From the NCBI RefSeq assembly GCF_036226365.1, contig NZ_CP108462.1, forward strand, positions 310,001 to 374,000: a stretch of DNA of 64,000 nt, read 5' to 3'. Below the pieces are notes generated by a model, which had not been told where the DNA came from, ran no database searches, and was given only the letters and a program-made list of their open reading frames with translations. Below are positions 30,662 through 38,880 of this stretch, piece by piece; position 1 is the stretch's first letter; the number at the start of each line of letters is the position of its first letter. A program made the position numbers and the translations under genes. This DNA is from Streptomyces sp. NBC_01262. Lineage in GTDB: Bacteria > Actinomycetota > Actinomycetes > Streptomycetales > Streptomycetaceae.

Positions 30662-32029
30662 TCACTCAGGGGCTTCGCCGTACGCCCCCTCCCCCCGGCG
30701 CAGTGTCATGCGGACCAGGCCCGCGTCGGGGGCCCGGCAGGCCGCCTGCCAGGGCACGTGCAGCAGGCACAGGTCCGCGTCGTCGCCGGGCCGGACGGCC
30801 GGGCGCGCGAGCAGCCCGACCAGGGCGGTCGCCGCCGGGACCCGCTCGGCGGGCGCGAGCACCCGGCCTTCGGGAGTGCGCCGGTCGCGGGCGGCCCGTA
30901 CGGCGGCCCAGGGGTCGGGGCTGCCGTAGGGCGCGTCGCTGGAGGCGGAGACCGGGATGCCGGCGGCGAGCAGGGAGGCGTACGGGTAGAGGTGCGGCAG
31001 GTCGGCGGGGTCGACCTCGGCGAGGTAGGTGTCGCCGCGCTCGGCGACGAAGACCGGCTGGGTGACCACATGGACGCCCAGCTCCCGCATGTCCGCGTGG
31101 AGTTCGGGGGGTACGACGGCCGCGTGCTCGATCCGGTCGCCGGGGACGGGGCCCGCCTCGCGCAGGGCGACCAGCGTCAGGATCAGCGCCTCGCGGGTCA
31201 CGCAGTGCACGGCGACGGGGCGTCCGGCGCTCCCCCGGGCCGTCCGGATGCGGTGCAGCACTTCGTCGTAGGGCCACAGGTCGTGATCGGGCGGCAGCAG
31301 CTTGTACGGCTGTGGCCCCGGGCCGGGGGCGCCGAGCAGCGTGAGGTGCTGCGGCAGGCGGCCGTCGTGGGCGGCCCGGGTCAGCTCGGCCGCGGTGTCG
31401 TCGGCCAGGTCCGGGGTGGCGTCGTGGAGGGCGGTCACGCCGTACGAGGCGTACAGCCGCCCCACCGCCGCCAGGTCGGGGACCTCGGCGGGGCCGAGGC
31501 GCTCGCGCAGCCAGCCGTCCAGGCGCCAGAGCCGGCCCGTGGCGCGGCCGGTGGCATCGCGCTCGACGCCTGCGGGCAGCAGCGGGCCGGGGTCGTCGAG
31601 GCCGAGGAGGCGGGCGCCGGCGCTGTTCACCGTCCACAGGGCGCCGCTGCGGTGCTGGACGCGGACCGGGCGGCCGGAAACGAGGGCGTCGAGGCTGTCG
31701 CGGTCCAGCGGGCCGGCCACCGACTCGTGGTAGCCGACACCCCGGATCCACCCCCGGCCGGTGGGCGCGCGCAGGGCCGCCGCGAGCCGGCCGGCCGTGC
31801 GGACGGCGGGCGGCCCGCAGTCCACCGAGTCCAGTGACGCGGCCAGGGCCATCAGGTGGACGTGCCGGTCGGCCAGGCCGGGCAGCAGCGCGCCCCCGTG
31901 CCCCTCGATGACGCGGTCGCCGGGGCGGGGACGCAGGGTGCCGATCGCCGCGACGCGCCCGTCGGCGGAGACGGCCACATCGGCGCGGCGGTCCGGGAGT
32001 CCGACGTCGCGCAGGAGGATCCGGTTCAC
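30662..32029 (-). CDS. YtcJ-like amidohydrolase, second copy
   Basis: This 455-aa protein is distantly related to the enzyme at 28546. It has the metal motif ADRHVHLMALA, the loop GWIRGVGYHESV, ALHDATPDLAD, the His sites RPVAVHCVTREAL and DRIEHAAVV, and the Asp motif SASSDAPYGSPDPWAAV. It is shorter, with a trimmed C-terminal sandwich domain. The start is GTG 32029 with GAGGAAGGG upstream. The gene is first in the amidohydrolase-Lrp-amidohydrolase run and is divergent from the crotonase/CoA-transferase pair. Confidence 0.88.
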   Translation of the reverse strand: MNRILLRDVGLPDRRADVAVSADGRVAAIGTLRPRPGDRVIEGHGGALLPGLADRHVHLMALAASLDSVDCGPPAVRTAGRLAAALRAPTGRGWIRGVGYHESVAGPLDRDSLDALVSGRPVRVQHRSGALWTVNSAGARLLGLDDPGPLLPAGVERDATGRATGRLWRLDGWLRERLGPAEVPDLAAVGRLYASYGVTALHDATPDLADDTAAELTRAAHDGRLPQHLTLLGAPGPGPQPYKLLPPDHDLWPYDEVLHRIRTARGSAGRPVAVHCVTREALILTLVALREAGPVPGDRIEHAAVVPPELHADMRELGVHVVTQPVFVAERGDTYLAEVDPADLPHLYPYASLLAAGIPVSASSDAPYGSPDPWAAVRAARDRRTPEGRVLAPAERVPAATALVGLLARPAVRPGDDADLCLLHVPWQAACRAPDAGLVRMTLRRGEGAYGEAPE

Positions 32030-32098
32030 CGATGCCCTTCCTCGCAGGTCCGGGAGTGCCGGGGTACTGTACGGGAACTCAGCAGTCTGGCAGGACGC

Positions 32099-33154
32099 AT
32101 GATCACCCTCGAAGAGCTCGCCGACGGGGCCGGGACACTGGAGCTGTCCCCGGCGGGACGGCCCGTTGAGCCGCTGGCCCTCGTGGACCTGGACGGGCCC
32201 GGGAGCCCTGCCGCCGCCCTCGCCGCCGCACAGGCCGCCGCAACGGCGCAGCGCGTGCTGATCGGGGTCGGCAAGGGCCCGCTGGATCCCGTCCTGGCAC
32301 CGGTCGCCGAAGCGCTGGCCTTCGCTCTTGTCCCTCTCGCCGAGGAGGGCGGCTCCCGTGCTCTGGTGGGCGTGGACGACCCGGTGGCGGCGGCCGGTGC
32401 CGTGGCGGCGTACGCGAACGCCTCGCCGATCGCGGCAGCGACGCTCGCCGGGCTGCTCCGGCTGACCGAGCGGCTCGACGTGCCGGACGGCCTGTTCGCG
32501 GAGTCGACGGCCTACTCGATGCTGCTGGCCGGTCCCGAGTTCGCCGGGTGGCGCGCCCGCACGCCCCGGCGCCCGGCGGATGACGGAGCCGGGGCCGCTG
32601 CCGGTCCGGAGCCGGTGCTGCTGGAGCGGGAGGGGCCGGTGCTGCGCATCGCCCTGAACCGCCCCGCCCGCCACAACGCCTTCAGCCGGGGGGTGCGCGA
32701 CGGGCTGGTGGAGGCGCTGGTGCTGGCGCGCCTGGATCCGACGGTGGCGCGCGTCGAGCTGAGCGGGAACGGTCCGTCCTTCTGCAGCGGCGGCGACCTC
32801 GACGAGTTCGGGACCACGCCCGACGTGACCGCCGCGCATCTGATCCGGCTGCGGCGCAGCGCCGGGCACGCGGTGCACCACTGCGCGGAGCGCGTACGGG
32901 TCCGGGTGCACGGCGCCTGCATCGGCGCGGGCATCGAGATCCCGGCGTTCGCCGGCCGGGTGGAGGCCCGGGGCGACGCGTACTTCCAGCTCCCCGAGCT
33001 GCGCATGGGGCTCGTGCCCGGGGCCGGCGGGACGGTGAGCGTCACGCGGCGCATCGGGCGCTGGCGAACGGCGTATCTCGTGCTGAGCGGTGAACGGGTC
33101 GATGCGGCGACCGCGTTGCGATGGGGTCTGGTCGACGCCTGTGCCGATCTCTGA
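32099..33154 (+). CDS. Enoyl-CoA hydratase/isomerase family protein with extra N-terminal domain
   Basis: This 351-aa protein is about 90 residues longer than a typical crotonase. The C-terminal 190 residues carry the crotonase fold: IALNRPARHNAFSRGVRDGL, the oxyanion-hole segment GNGPSFCSGGDLDEFG, VHGACIGAGIEIPAFAG, and LPELRMGLVPGAGGTVSV. The N-terminal 160 residues are Ala-rich and look like a degenerate half-domain. Start ATG 32099. The last 14 bp overlap the CoA-transferase gene, so the two are coupled. Reaction unknown; CoA-thioester metabolism is clear. Confidence 0.85.
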   Translation: MITLEELADGAGTLELSPAGRPVEPLALVDLDGPGSPAAALAAAQAAATAQRVLIGVGKGPLDPVLAPVAEALAFALVPLAEEGGSRALVGVDDPVAAAGAVAAYANASPIAAATLAGLLRLTERLDVPDGLFAESTAYSMLLAGPEFAGWRARTPRRPADDGAGAAAGPEPVLLEREGPVLRIALNRPARHNAFSRGVRDGLVEALVLARLDPTVARVELSGNGPSFCSGGDLDEFGTTPDVTAAHLIRLRRSAGHAVHHCAERVRVRVHGACIGAGIEIPAFAGRVEARGDAYFQLPELRMGLVPGAGGTVSVTRRIGRWRTAYLVLSGERVDAATALRWGLVDACADL

Positions 33155-34499
33155 CGATCCGGCTGCGCGGCACGCGGCACGGCTGCTCACGATGCTGGGC
33201 GAGGCGGTCCCGGACCGGCTGCCCGGTCCGGCCCCGGGTGGTGGCAGTGCGCTGGCGGACTGGGCCGCGTCGGGGGCGATGGCGCTCACCGGACGGCCCG
33301 GCGGCCCTCCGCTGGCCGCGCCCGGGGCGCCGGCGAGCGCGGTGCGCGGTGCGCTGGCGGCGTTCGCGGTGCTGAGCGGCGCCCGCGAGCTGCCCGGCGC
33401 GGGGCTGCTGGGCGAGCGTGCGGCCCTGATGGGCCTGGCCCGGCGCGGGCCGTGGTCGGCGGGCGGCTCCTTCCGGGTGCTGCGCACGCGGGATGGCTGG
33501 GCGGGGGTGACGCTGGCCCGCCCGGACGACCTGGAGAGCGTCCCGGCGCTGGTGGAGGGCGCCGTCGTGGAGGGCGGGGAATGGACGGCCCTGGCCGCGT
33601 GGGCGCTCGGCCGGTCCTCCGCCGCGGTCGCCGACAGGGCGCAACTGCTCGGCATCCCGGCCGGCGCCGTGCCCGCCGCACCGGGCTGGGCCGTGGACGA
33701 GCAGGCCGAGCAGCGGCCGGGCTGGCTGGTGAGCACCCCAGGCGGGCCGCGCCGGCACCGCAGGGCACGCCCGCTCGTGGTGGATCTGACGGCGCTGTGG
33801 GCGGGCCCGCTGTGCGCTTCGCTGCTGGGCCTGGCCGGGGCCGAGGTGATCAAGGTCGAGAGCCCCGCCCGGCCCGACGGCGCCCGGTCCGGCGCGCCCG
33901 CCTTCTACGACCTGCTGCACGCCGGGCATGCCTCGGTGGCGCTCGATCTGGCCTCGCCCGGGGGCCGGGACGCGCTGCTGCGGCTCATCGGGCAGGCGGA
34001 TCTCGTTCTGGAGTCCTCGCGTCCCCGGGCGCTTCGCCAGCTCGGCATCGACGCCGAGGAGGCCGTCGCGGCGGGCACCGCCTGGCTGAGCATCACCGCG
34101 TACGGCCGCACCGGCCCCTGGGCCGGCCGCGTGGGCTTCGGCGACGACGTCGCGGCCGCCGCGGGCCTGGTCGCACGGGACGCCGACGTCGTGATGCCGT
34201 GCGGCGACGCCCTGGCCGATCCCCTCACCGGGGTGCACGCCGCCGTGGCCGCCGCGGCGGCGCTGCGCCGCGAGCGGGCCTGTCTGCTGGACGTATCGAT
34301 GCGCGAGGTCACCGCGCTGGCCGCGCTCGGCCCGGCCGAACCGCACACCGTACGGCGCCGGTCCCCGGGCGGCTGGGAGGTGGAGACGGCGGACGGCGTC
34401 TTCCCGGTACTCCCTCCCCGTGCCCGCCGGGCCGCGCGCCCTGCTGCCCCGCTCGGCGCCGACACCGCCGGCACGTTGGCCCGTTGGGGCGGGCCGTAG
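33141..34499 (+). CDS. CaiB/BaiF-type CoA transferase
   Basis: This 452-aa class III CoA-transferase-like protein has a C-terminal half matching the family: RPLVVDLTALWAGPLCASLL, then GAEVIKVESPARPDG, LDLASPGGRDALLRLIGQAD, and ITAYGRTGPWAGRVGFGDD, where the Asp after the second Gly is the probable catalytic acid. The first roughly 190 residues resemble a degraded additional domain. Start GTG 33141, inside the end of the crotonase gene. The paired crotonase and CoA transferase, each with an extra N-terminal part, form a two-gene unit of unknown substrate. Confidence 0.85.
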   Translation: MPISDDPAARHAARLLTMLGEAVPDRLPGPAPGGGSALADWAASGAMALTGRPGGPPLAAPGAPASAVRGALAAFAVLSGARELPGAGLLGERAALMGLARRGPWSAGGSFRVLRTRDGWAGVTLARPDDLESVPALVEGAVVEGGEWTALAAWALGRSSAAVADRAQLLGIPAGAVPAAPGWAVDEQAEQRPGWLVSTPGGPRRHRRARPLVVDLTALWAGPLCASLLGLAGAEVIKVESPARPDGARSGAPAFYDLLHAGHASVALDLASPGGRDALLRLIGQADLVLESSRPRALRQLGIDAEEAVAAGTAWLSITAYGRTGPWAGRVGFGDDVAAAAGLVARDADVVMPCGDALADPLTGVHAAVAAAAALRRERACLLDVSMREVTALAALGPAEPHTVRRRSPGGWEVETADGVFPVLPPRARRAARPAAPLGADTAGTLARWGGP

Positions 34500-34714
34500 G
34501 AGCGGCCGTAGGGCGCAAACAGCGCGCACAGGCGCCCGTGGGGGCGCGAAAGGCCCGCTCGACGGGCGGTGTGACGAAGGCCACACCCCGCGCTCCCGCT
34601 CACAGGTACGCCGGTGATTACCCGGGGCGGCGGGCGGGAAGTGCTCGCTATGGCCGGGGCCGAGATGCCCGGCCGGCCCCGCTGAGGGCGCCCATCCTGA
34701 GGGGGAATGCATCT

Positions 34715-35179
34715 ATGCGCACCCATGCACGGTCCAGCCGCGGTGGCGAACGAGGTCTGGCTGCGGTCGAGGAGGAGCACGAACGCACCCCGGCGTTCGA
34801 GCTGGTCACAGCGGAGGCGGAGGACGCCGAGGACGCCGAGGACGGCTTTGACGAGGACGTGCAGGACCTGGACATCTTCCGGGTCGCCTGCCCCGACTGC
34901 GCCCGCCCCATCGCCCTCCTGGGCGACGAGGACGTGCTGCCGGAGCACGCGCTGTGCCCCACCCCGTGGAACCCCTTCGGCCTGACGGTCTGCCCCGGAT
35001 CCGGCCGTGCCGCGCACGACGCGACGCCCGCCGCCGATGCGGCCGACGGGGACGACGAGCCCGACATCGCGGTGCTGCTGACGCTGCCGGCCGGCCTGGA
35101 CTGGCGCACCCAGCCCTTCTCGCACGTGGGCGGCGCGGGCTCACGGCCGCTGCGGGTGCCGTTGCAGCGGGCGGCGTAG
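34715..35179 (+). CDS. Zinc-ribbon-like hypothetical protein
   Basis: This 154-aa protein begins at ATG 34715 with GAGGGGG upstream. After a charged N-terminus with an Asp/Glu run (about residues 30-50) it has a probable metal-binding core: FRVACPDCARPIALLG followed by HALCPTPWNPFGLTVCPGSG, giving CxxC and two later Cys. The C-terminus is less structured. I do not recognise a named family. It stands between the CoA-transferase gene and a terminator hairpin, opposite the acyl-CoA dehydrogenase gene. Confidence 0.75.
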   Translation: MRTHARSSRGGERGLAAVEEEHERTPAFELVTAEAEDAEDAEDGFDEDVQDLDIFRVACPDCARPIALLGDEDVLPEHALCPTPWNPFGLTVCPGSGRAAHDATPAADAADGDDEPDIAVLLTLPAGLDWRTQPFSHVGGAGSRPLRVPLQRAA

Positions 35180-35193
35180 ACCGTACGTACGGA

Positions 35194-35227
35194 CCCGTCC
35201 GGCGGTTGTGCTCAGCCGCCGGACGGG
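35194..35227. terminator. Bidirectional terminator hairpin
   Basis: A perfect 12-bp stem CCCGTCCGGCGG (35194-35205 with 35216-35227) with a 10-nt loop lies between two convergent genes. Confidence 0.8.
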
Positions 35228-35235
35228 GGCCGGGA

Positions 35236-36423
35236 CTACGGCGTGCTCTCGGGCCCTGCCAGGTGGCGGGCGATCACCAGCCGCTGGATCTGGTTGGTGC
35301 CCTCGACGATCTGCAGCACCTTGGCCTCGCGCATGTACCGCTCGACGGGGAAGTCGGCCGTGTAGCCGTATCCGCCGAGGAGTTGCACGGCGTCGGTGGT
35401 CACCTGCATGGCGGCGTCGGTGCAGAAGAGCTTGGCCATGGCGGCCTGGCGGGAGAAGTCCAGACCCGCGTCGCGCAGCCGGGCGGCTGCGAGGTAGAGG
35501 GCGCGCCCGGCCTCGATCCTGGTGGCCATGTCGGCGAGCATGAAGCGCAGGCCCTGGAAGTCCACCAGCGGGCGGCCGAACTGCCGCCGGGCGAGGGTGT
35601 ATTCGAGCGCCTCGTCGAGGGCGCCCTGGGCGAGGCCGATGGCGCAGGCGGCGATGCCGAGCCGGCCGGAGTCGAGGGCGGACAGGGCGATGGTGAAGCC
35701 CTGGCCCTCCTCCCCGATACGGCGGTCGTCGGGGACGGTGACGCCGTCGAAGTGGACCTGGGCGGTGGGCGAGCCCTTCATGCCCATCTTCTTCTCGGGC
35801 GGTGCGGCGGCAAGTCCCCGCGCGTCCCCGGGGACGAGGAACGCGGTGATGCCGCGTGGCCCTTCGGCGCCGGTGCGGGCGAGCACGGTGTAGAAGTCGG
35901 CGACACCGCCGTGGGTGATCCACGCCTTTGTGCCGTCGATGCGCCAGTTCCCGCCCTCGTGGGCGCCCTCACGGACGGCCCGGGTGCGCAGGGAGGCGGC
36001 GTCGGAGCCGGCGGCGGGCTCGGAGAGGCAGTACGCGCCCAGCAGGGCGCCGCCGAGCATCGCGGGCAGGTGCTCGGCCTGCTGCTCCTTGCTCCCGAAG
36101 TGGGCCACGGCGTGGCAGGCGAGGGTGTGGACGCTGACGCCGAGCCCGACGGTGAGCCGGGCGGCGGCGAGTTCTTCCAGGACCTGGAGGTAGACCTCGT
36201 AGGGCTGTCCCCCGCCGCCGAGGTCCGGCGGATAGGGCAGGCCCAGCAGCCCGGCCTCGCCGATCAGGGCGAAGAGCTCGCGCGGGAAGGTCCCCGCGTC
36301 CTCCTCCTCGGCCGCCTTGGGCCTGATCTCCCGCCTGACCAGCTCGCGTACGAGCGTGAGCAGGTCGCGGGCCTCCTCGCTGGGCAGCTGTCGGTCCACC
36401 GGTGGCCGGCCGTCGTGGGGCAT
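35236..36423 (-). CDS. Acyl-CoA dehydrogenase
   Basis: This 395-aa FAD enzyme of beta-oxidation-type chemistry has all three domains. The N-terminal helices run to LGLPYPPDLGGGG. The FAD/substrate signatures are YCLSEPAAGSDAASLRTRA and WITHGGVADFYTVLART. The C-terminal helices include RRQFGRPLVDFQGLRFMLAD, LLGGYGYTADFPVERYMREA and the catalytic Glu in LQIVEGTNQIQRLVIARHL. Length is standard. Start ATG 36423. It is a single gene; the preceding CoA genes run in the opposite direction. Confidence 0.94.
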   Translation of the reverse strand: MPHDGRPPVDRQLPSEEARDLLTLVRELVRREIRPKAAEEEDAGTFPRELFALIGEAGLLGLPYPPDLGGGGQPYEVYLQVLEELAAARLTVGLGVSVHTLACHAVAHFGSKEQQAEHLPAMLGGALLGAYCLSEPAAGSDAASLRTRAVREGAHEGGNWRIDGTKAWITHGGVADFYTVLARTGAEGPRGITAFLVPGDARGLAAAPPEKKMGMKGSPTAQVHFDGVTVPDDRRIGEEGQGFTIALSALDSGRLGIAACAIGLAQGALDEALEYTLARRQFGRPLVDFQGLRFMLADMATRIEAGRALYLAAARLRDAGLDFSRQAAMAKLFCTDAAMQVTTDAVQLLGGYGYTADFPVERYMREAKVLQIVEGTNQIQRLVIARHLAGPESTP

Positions 36424-36667
36424 GGCGGCGCTCTCCTCCCTGTCGGGCGCTGCGGCGGCGCCCGTCCAGGGTGAGGGCGGGCGCGCCGTGGGTCGTCACC
36501 GTCTGCCCATGGTCTCTCCCGCCGGGTCTCGGCGCGGCCCGACCAGGGCTGCGGCGCGACGAGTATGCCCGATCGGCGGTCACCCGCGCGCGGGGGCGCA
36601 TTCTGGCACAAGCGCGCTCCAAGGACCGGGAAATCCCCAGGCCCGGCGGCGCGGGCCACTGAGCCGC

Positions 36668-36681
36668 TACCCTCGGCCGGG
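36668..36681 (+). promoter_or_regulatory. -10 element for leaderless lipoprotein transcript
   Basis: TACCCT (36668-36673) lies 7 nt before the GTG start at 36681, the spacing of leaderless Streptomyces promoters. No ribosome binding site precedes this GTG. Confidence 0.5.
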
Positions 36682-37112
36682 TGCAGACCCTTGGAGCCTT
36701 GACGGGGCGATCGATGACCGTACGGACCGTACGACTGGCCGCGACGACGGCCGTGGCCCTGCTCGCGCTGGCCGGCTGCGGATCCGCGTCCGGGTCGGAC
36801 GCGAAGGCCCCGACCGGCGGACCGGTGGGCCTGAAGAAGATGGCGAGCGCCATCGGCTGCAAGGCGTCGCTGCAGACCGACAGCGAGGAACTGCGCCAGG
36901 CCAGTTGCACCAAGGCGAAGACGACCTACATCCTGCTCACCTTCACCACCCAGTCCGGCCAGCGCGACTGGCTCACGGTCGCGAAGCCGTACGGCGGCTC
37001 GTATCTGGTCGGCACCCGCTGGGTGGTCGAGGCGGACCCGGAGGCCCTGACGCCGGTGCAGAAGGAACTCGGCGGATCGGTGGAGTCCGGCGAGGACCAC
37101 TCCGGTCACTGA
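36681..37112 (+). CDS. Small secreted lipoprotein
   Basis: This 143-aa protein has a hydrophobic signal and the lipobox LALAGCG (Cys at about residue 33), predicting lipidation and attachment to the outer face of the membrane. The mature part has two further Cys (AIGCKASL and ASCTKAKTTYILLTF) that could form a disulfide, and a compact beta-rich domain. Start GTG 36681 fits a leaderless promoter; an internal ATG at 36714 would also give a signal peptide. I do not recognise the family. It sits alone before the roadblock cluster. Confidence 0.82.
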   Translation: MQTLGALTGRSMTVRTVRLAATTAVALLALAGCGSASGSDAKAPTGGPVGLKKMASAIGCKASLQTDSEELRQASCTKAKTTYILLTFTTQSGQRDWLTVAKPYGGSYLVGTRWVVEADPEALTPVQKELGGSVESGEDHSGH

Positions 37113-37172
37113 CCGCTCCCCGTCCGGCACGCACGCCCCACACGCGCGAACCGGTCGGTGGGTTCAGATGCC

Positions 37173-37547
37173 TCAGACGTCCAGTTCCGCCTCGATGCGC
37201 TTGAGCTGGTGGCGTGCCATCGCCAGGTTGGACCGTTCCCGGTCAAGGGCCAGATACAGGAAGAGGCCCTTTCCGGCCCGGCCGGTGATGAGCCGGATCA
37301 GGTGGTACTGGGCGCCGAGGGTGATGAGGATGTCCTCGATGCCCTCCTTGATGTTGAGCATCTCCATCGTGCGCATCTTGGCCCTGACCACGTCGGTGTT
37401 GCCCGCGGCCGCGACCGTGAGGTCGAGGTCCTTGGTGCCTCCGAGGGTGCCGAGCGCCATGCCGCTGCTGTAGTCGACCAGGGCGCAGCCGATGACTCCC
37501 TCGATAGAGGTCATCAGGTCCTTGAGCGCGGTTTCGGTGTTGGCCAT
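37173..37547 (-). CDS. Roadblock/LC7-type protein (third of cluster)
   Basis: This 124-aa small alpha/beta protein has the roadblock fold: MTSIEGVIGCALVDYSSGMA, then LDLTVAAAGNTDVVRAKMRT, the strand EDILITLGAQYHLIRLI, and the C-terminal FLYLALDRERSNLAMARHQL. Roadblock proteins are usually GTPase-activating or scaffolding partners of Ras-like GTPases (MglB, CvnB). ATG 37547 follows an AGGAAG. It is the last gene of a same-strand cluster with a second roadblock gene, a PATAN-like gene and a third roadblock-like gene; no GTPase is present. Confidence 0.85.
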   Translation of the reverse strand: MANTETALKDLMTSIEGVIGCALVDYSSGMALGTLGGTKDLDLTVAAAGNTDVVRAKMRTMEMLNIKEGIEDILITLGAQYHLIRLITGRAGKGLFLYLALDRERSNLAMARHQLKRIEAELDV

Positions 37548-37633
37548 CAGGGTCTCGCTTCCTTTCCGTTGCCTTGCTGGTTGCCGGGCGCCGGCCGATC
37601 CGCGGCCGCGTCCGGTGCTTGGTGGTTGTGGAG

Positions 37634-38029
37634 TCATTTCCGCTCCTGTTGGTCGGGCGCGGCGTCGACCAGGTCTCCGATGCGCCCGCTGGATCGTCGG
37701 GCCTCCAGATGGAGGCGGCCCACGTTTGTGTCGGGGCCCGCCACGACGGTCAGGGTGGCGGTCCGGCCGGCCGCGTACGTCGCCACGTAGCCGCGGTCGC
37801 CGCGGGCCATCAGCTCGCGGAAACCGCCCTGGCCGGTGGCGTCGGTGAGCCGGGTACCCACGCCCAGCGCCGCGGCGGTGAGCGCCGCGACGCCGTCCGG
37901 TTCGATGCCGCTGGTGTCATGGGCGATCACCAACCCGTCGGTGCTGGCCACGAGGCCGCCGGTGAGATGCGGCACTCTGGCGCGCAGGCTGCGGAGCTCG
38001 GCGAGCACCTCGGGCTCCACGGTGGTCAT
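37634..38029 (-). CDS. Roadblock/LC7-domain protein (MglB/CvnB-like)
   Basis: This 131-aa protein has the classical roadblock signature VPHLTGGLVASTDGLVIAHD, followed by AALTAAALGVGTRLTDATG, GYVATYAAGRTATLTVVA and GRLHLEARRSSGRIGDLVD. It is closest in pattern to CvnB of Streptomyces conservons, which normally sit with a histidine kinase, a DUF742 protein and a GTPase. None of those partners occurs here. It is separated by 86 bp from the downstream roadblock gene and by 44 bp from the upstream PATAN-like gene. Confidence 0.88.
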   Translation of the reverse strand: MTTVEPEVLAELRSLRARVPHLTGGLVASTDGLVIAHDTSGIEPDGVAALTAAALGVGTRLTDATGQGGFRELMARGDRGYVATYAAGRTATLTVVAGPDTNVGRLHLEARRSSGRIGDLVDAAPDQQERK

Positions 38030-38073
38030 GGGCAGTCTCCTTCCGGCCAGCTGTCTGAGAGTCCGCCGCACGC

Positions 38074-38880
38074 TCACAGTGCCTCCAGTGCGTCGCGGAG
38101 CCGGATCAGCAGGGAGATGTCGGGGGCCGTGGTCTGCGGCAGCCGGTCCTGCGCGGACCGCTGGGCGGTCGGTACGGCGGTGCGCTGCCGCGGCGTCTCG
38201 ATGAGACCGGCCGCGGCCAGGCGGCGTACGTCGAGCACGGTGGTGAAGGCCGAGCGGCCGAGCAGCCAGGCGATCTGGGCCGGGGTCCGCGAGCCGTCGG
38301 CCAGTTCCAGTACGTCGCGCTGGCTGCGGGTCGGGCCGGTGCCGTGCCCGCCGTGCGCGTCGCCGCCCGGGCGGCGAACCACGGGCTCCTCGTCGGAGGC
38401 GGGCCACGGCCAGACCCGGTCGAGCAGCGCCCGCCTGCGGCCGGCCTCGCGCCGCAGGACCTCGGCCCGCACCGGTCTGACGGGGCCGAGCCAGTGGGAG
38501 GCGCCGCTGAGGAAGCGGGTCGGCCGGGACCCCGGGAGCAGGGTGAAGTAGCCGGCGTCGAACACCGCTCCCAGATGGCACAGTTCGAGCTCACCGCGGG
38601 TCAGACAGCCGTGCTCGACGAGGAACCCGCCCACCCGCCGGTCGCGGCCGGCCTCGGCGACGGCCCGGCGCCACACCTCGGGGTCCAGCCGTCCGCAGGC
38701 GATGAGCCGGACGCCGAGATCGGGCGCCGAGGGGCTCTCGACATGGACCACGACACCGTCGCAGAGGTAGACCACGCCCGACCGGCCGTACAGGGCGCCG
38801 GTGGCATGGTCGTCGGCGAGCTCCACCAGGGCCGTGTCGAAGCGGCTGGCCGTCATGTCTCTCACGCCGGGGGCGGTCAT
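38074..38880 (-). CDS. DUF4388/PATAN-like protein with winged-helix C-terminus
   Basis: This 268-aa protein has an N-terminal part (about residues 10-110) like the PATAN/DUF4388 domain: DHATGALYGRSGVVYLCDGV, then VHVESPSAPDLGVRLI and GGFLVEHGCLTRGELE. The C-terminal part (about 190-245) looks like a winged helix: RDVLELADGSRTPAQIAWLL, then RSAFTTVLDVRRLAAAGLIE. PATAN domains occur in signalling proteins with roadblock and receiver domains in other phyla. The start ATG 38880 overlaps the upstream roadblock-like gene by 4 bp, so the products probably act together. Confidence 0.75.
   Translation of the reverse strand: MTAPGVRDMTASRFDTALVELADDHATGALYGRSGVVYLCDGVVVHVESPSAPDLGVRLIACGRLDPEVWRRAVAEAGRDRRVGGFLVEHGCLTRGELELCHLGAVFDAGYFTLLPGSRPTRFLSGASHWLGPVRPVRAEVLRREAGRRRALLDRVWPWPASDEEPVVRRPGGDAHGGHGTGPTRSQRDVLELADGSRTPAQIAWLLGRSAFTTVLDVRRLAAAGLIETPRQRTAVPTAQRSAQDRLPQTTAPDISLLIRLRDALEAL

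Noticed and set aside
32030-33853. Minus-strand extension of the amidohydrolase frame opposite the crotonase and CaiB genes
   Set aside because: High-GC antisense frame without motifs; the amidohydrolase begins at GTG 32029 with a ribosome binding site.
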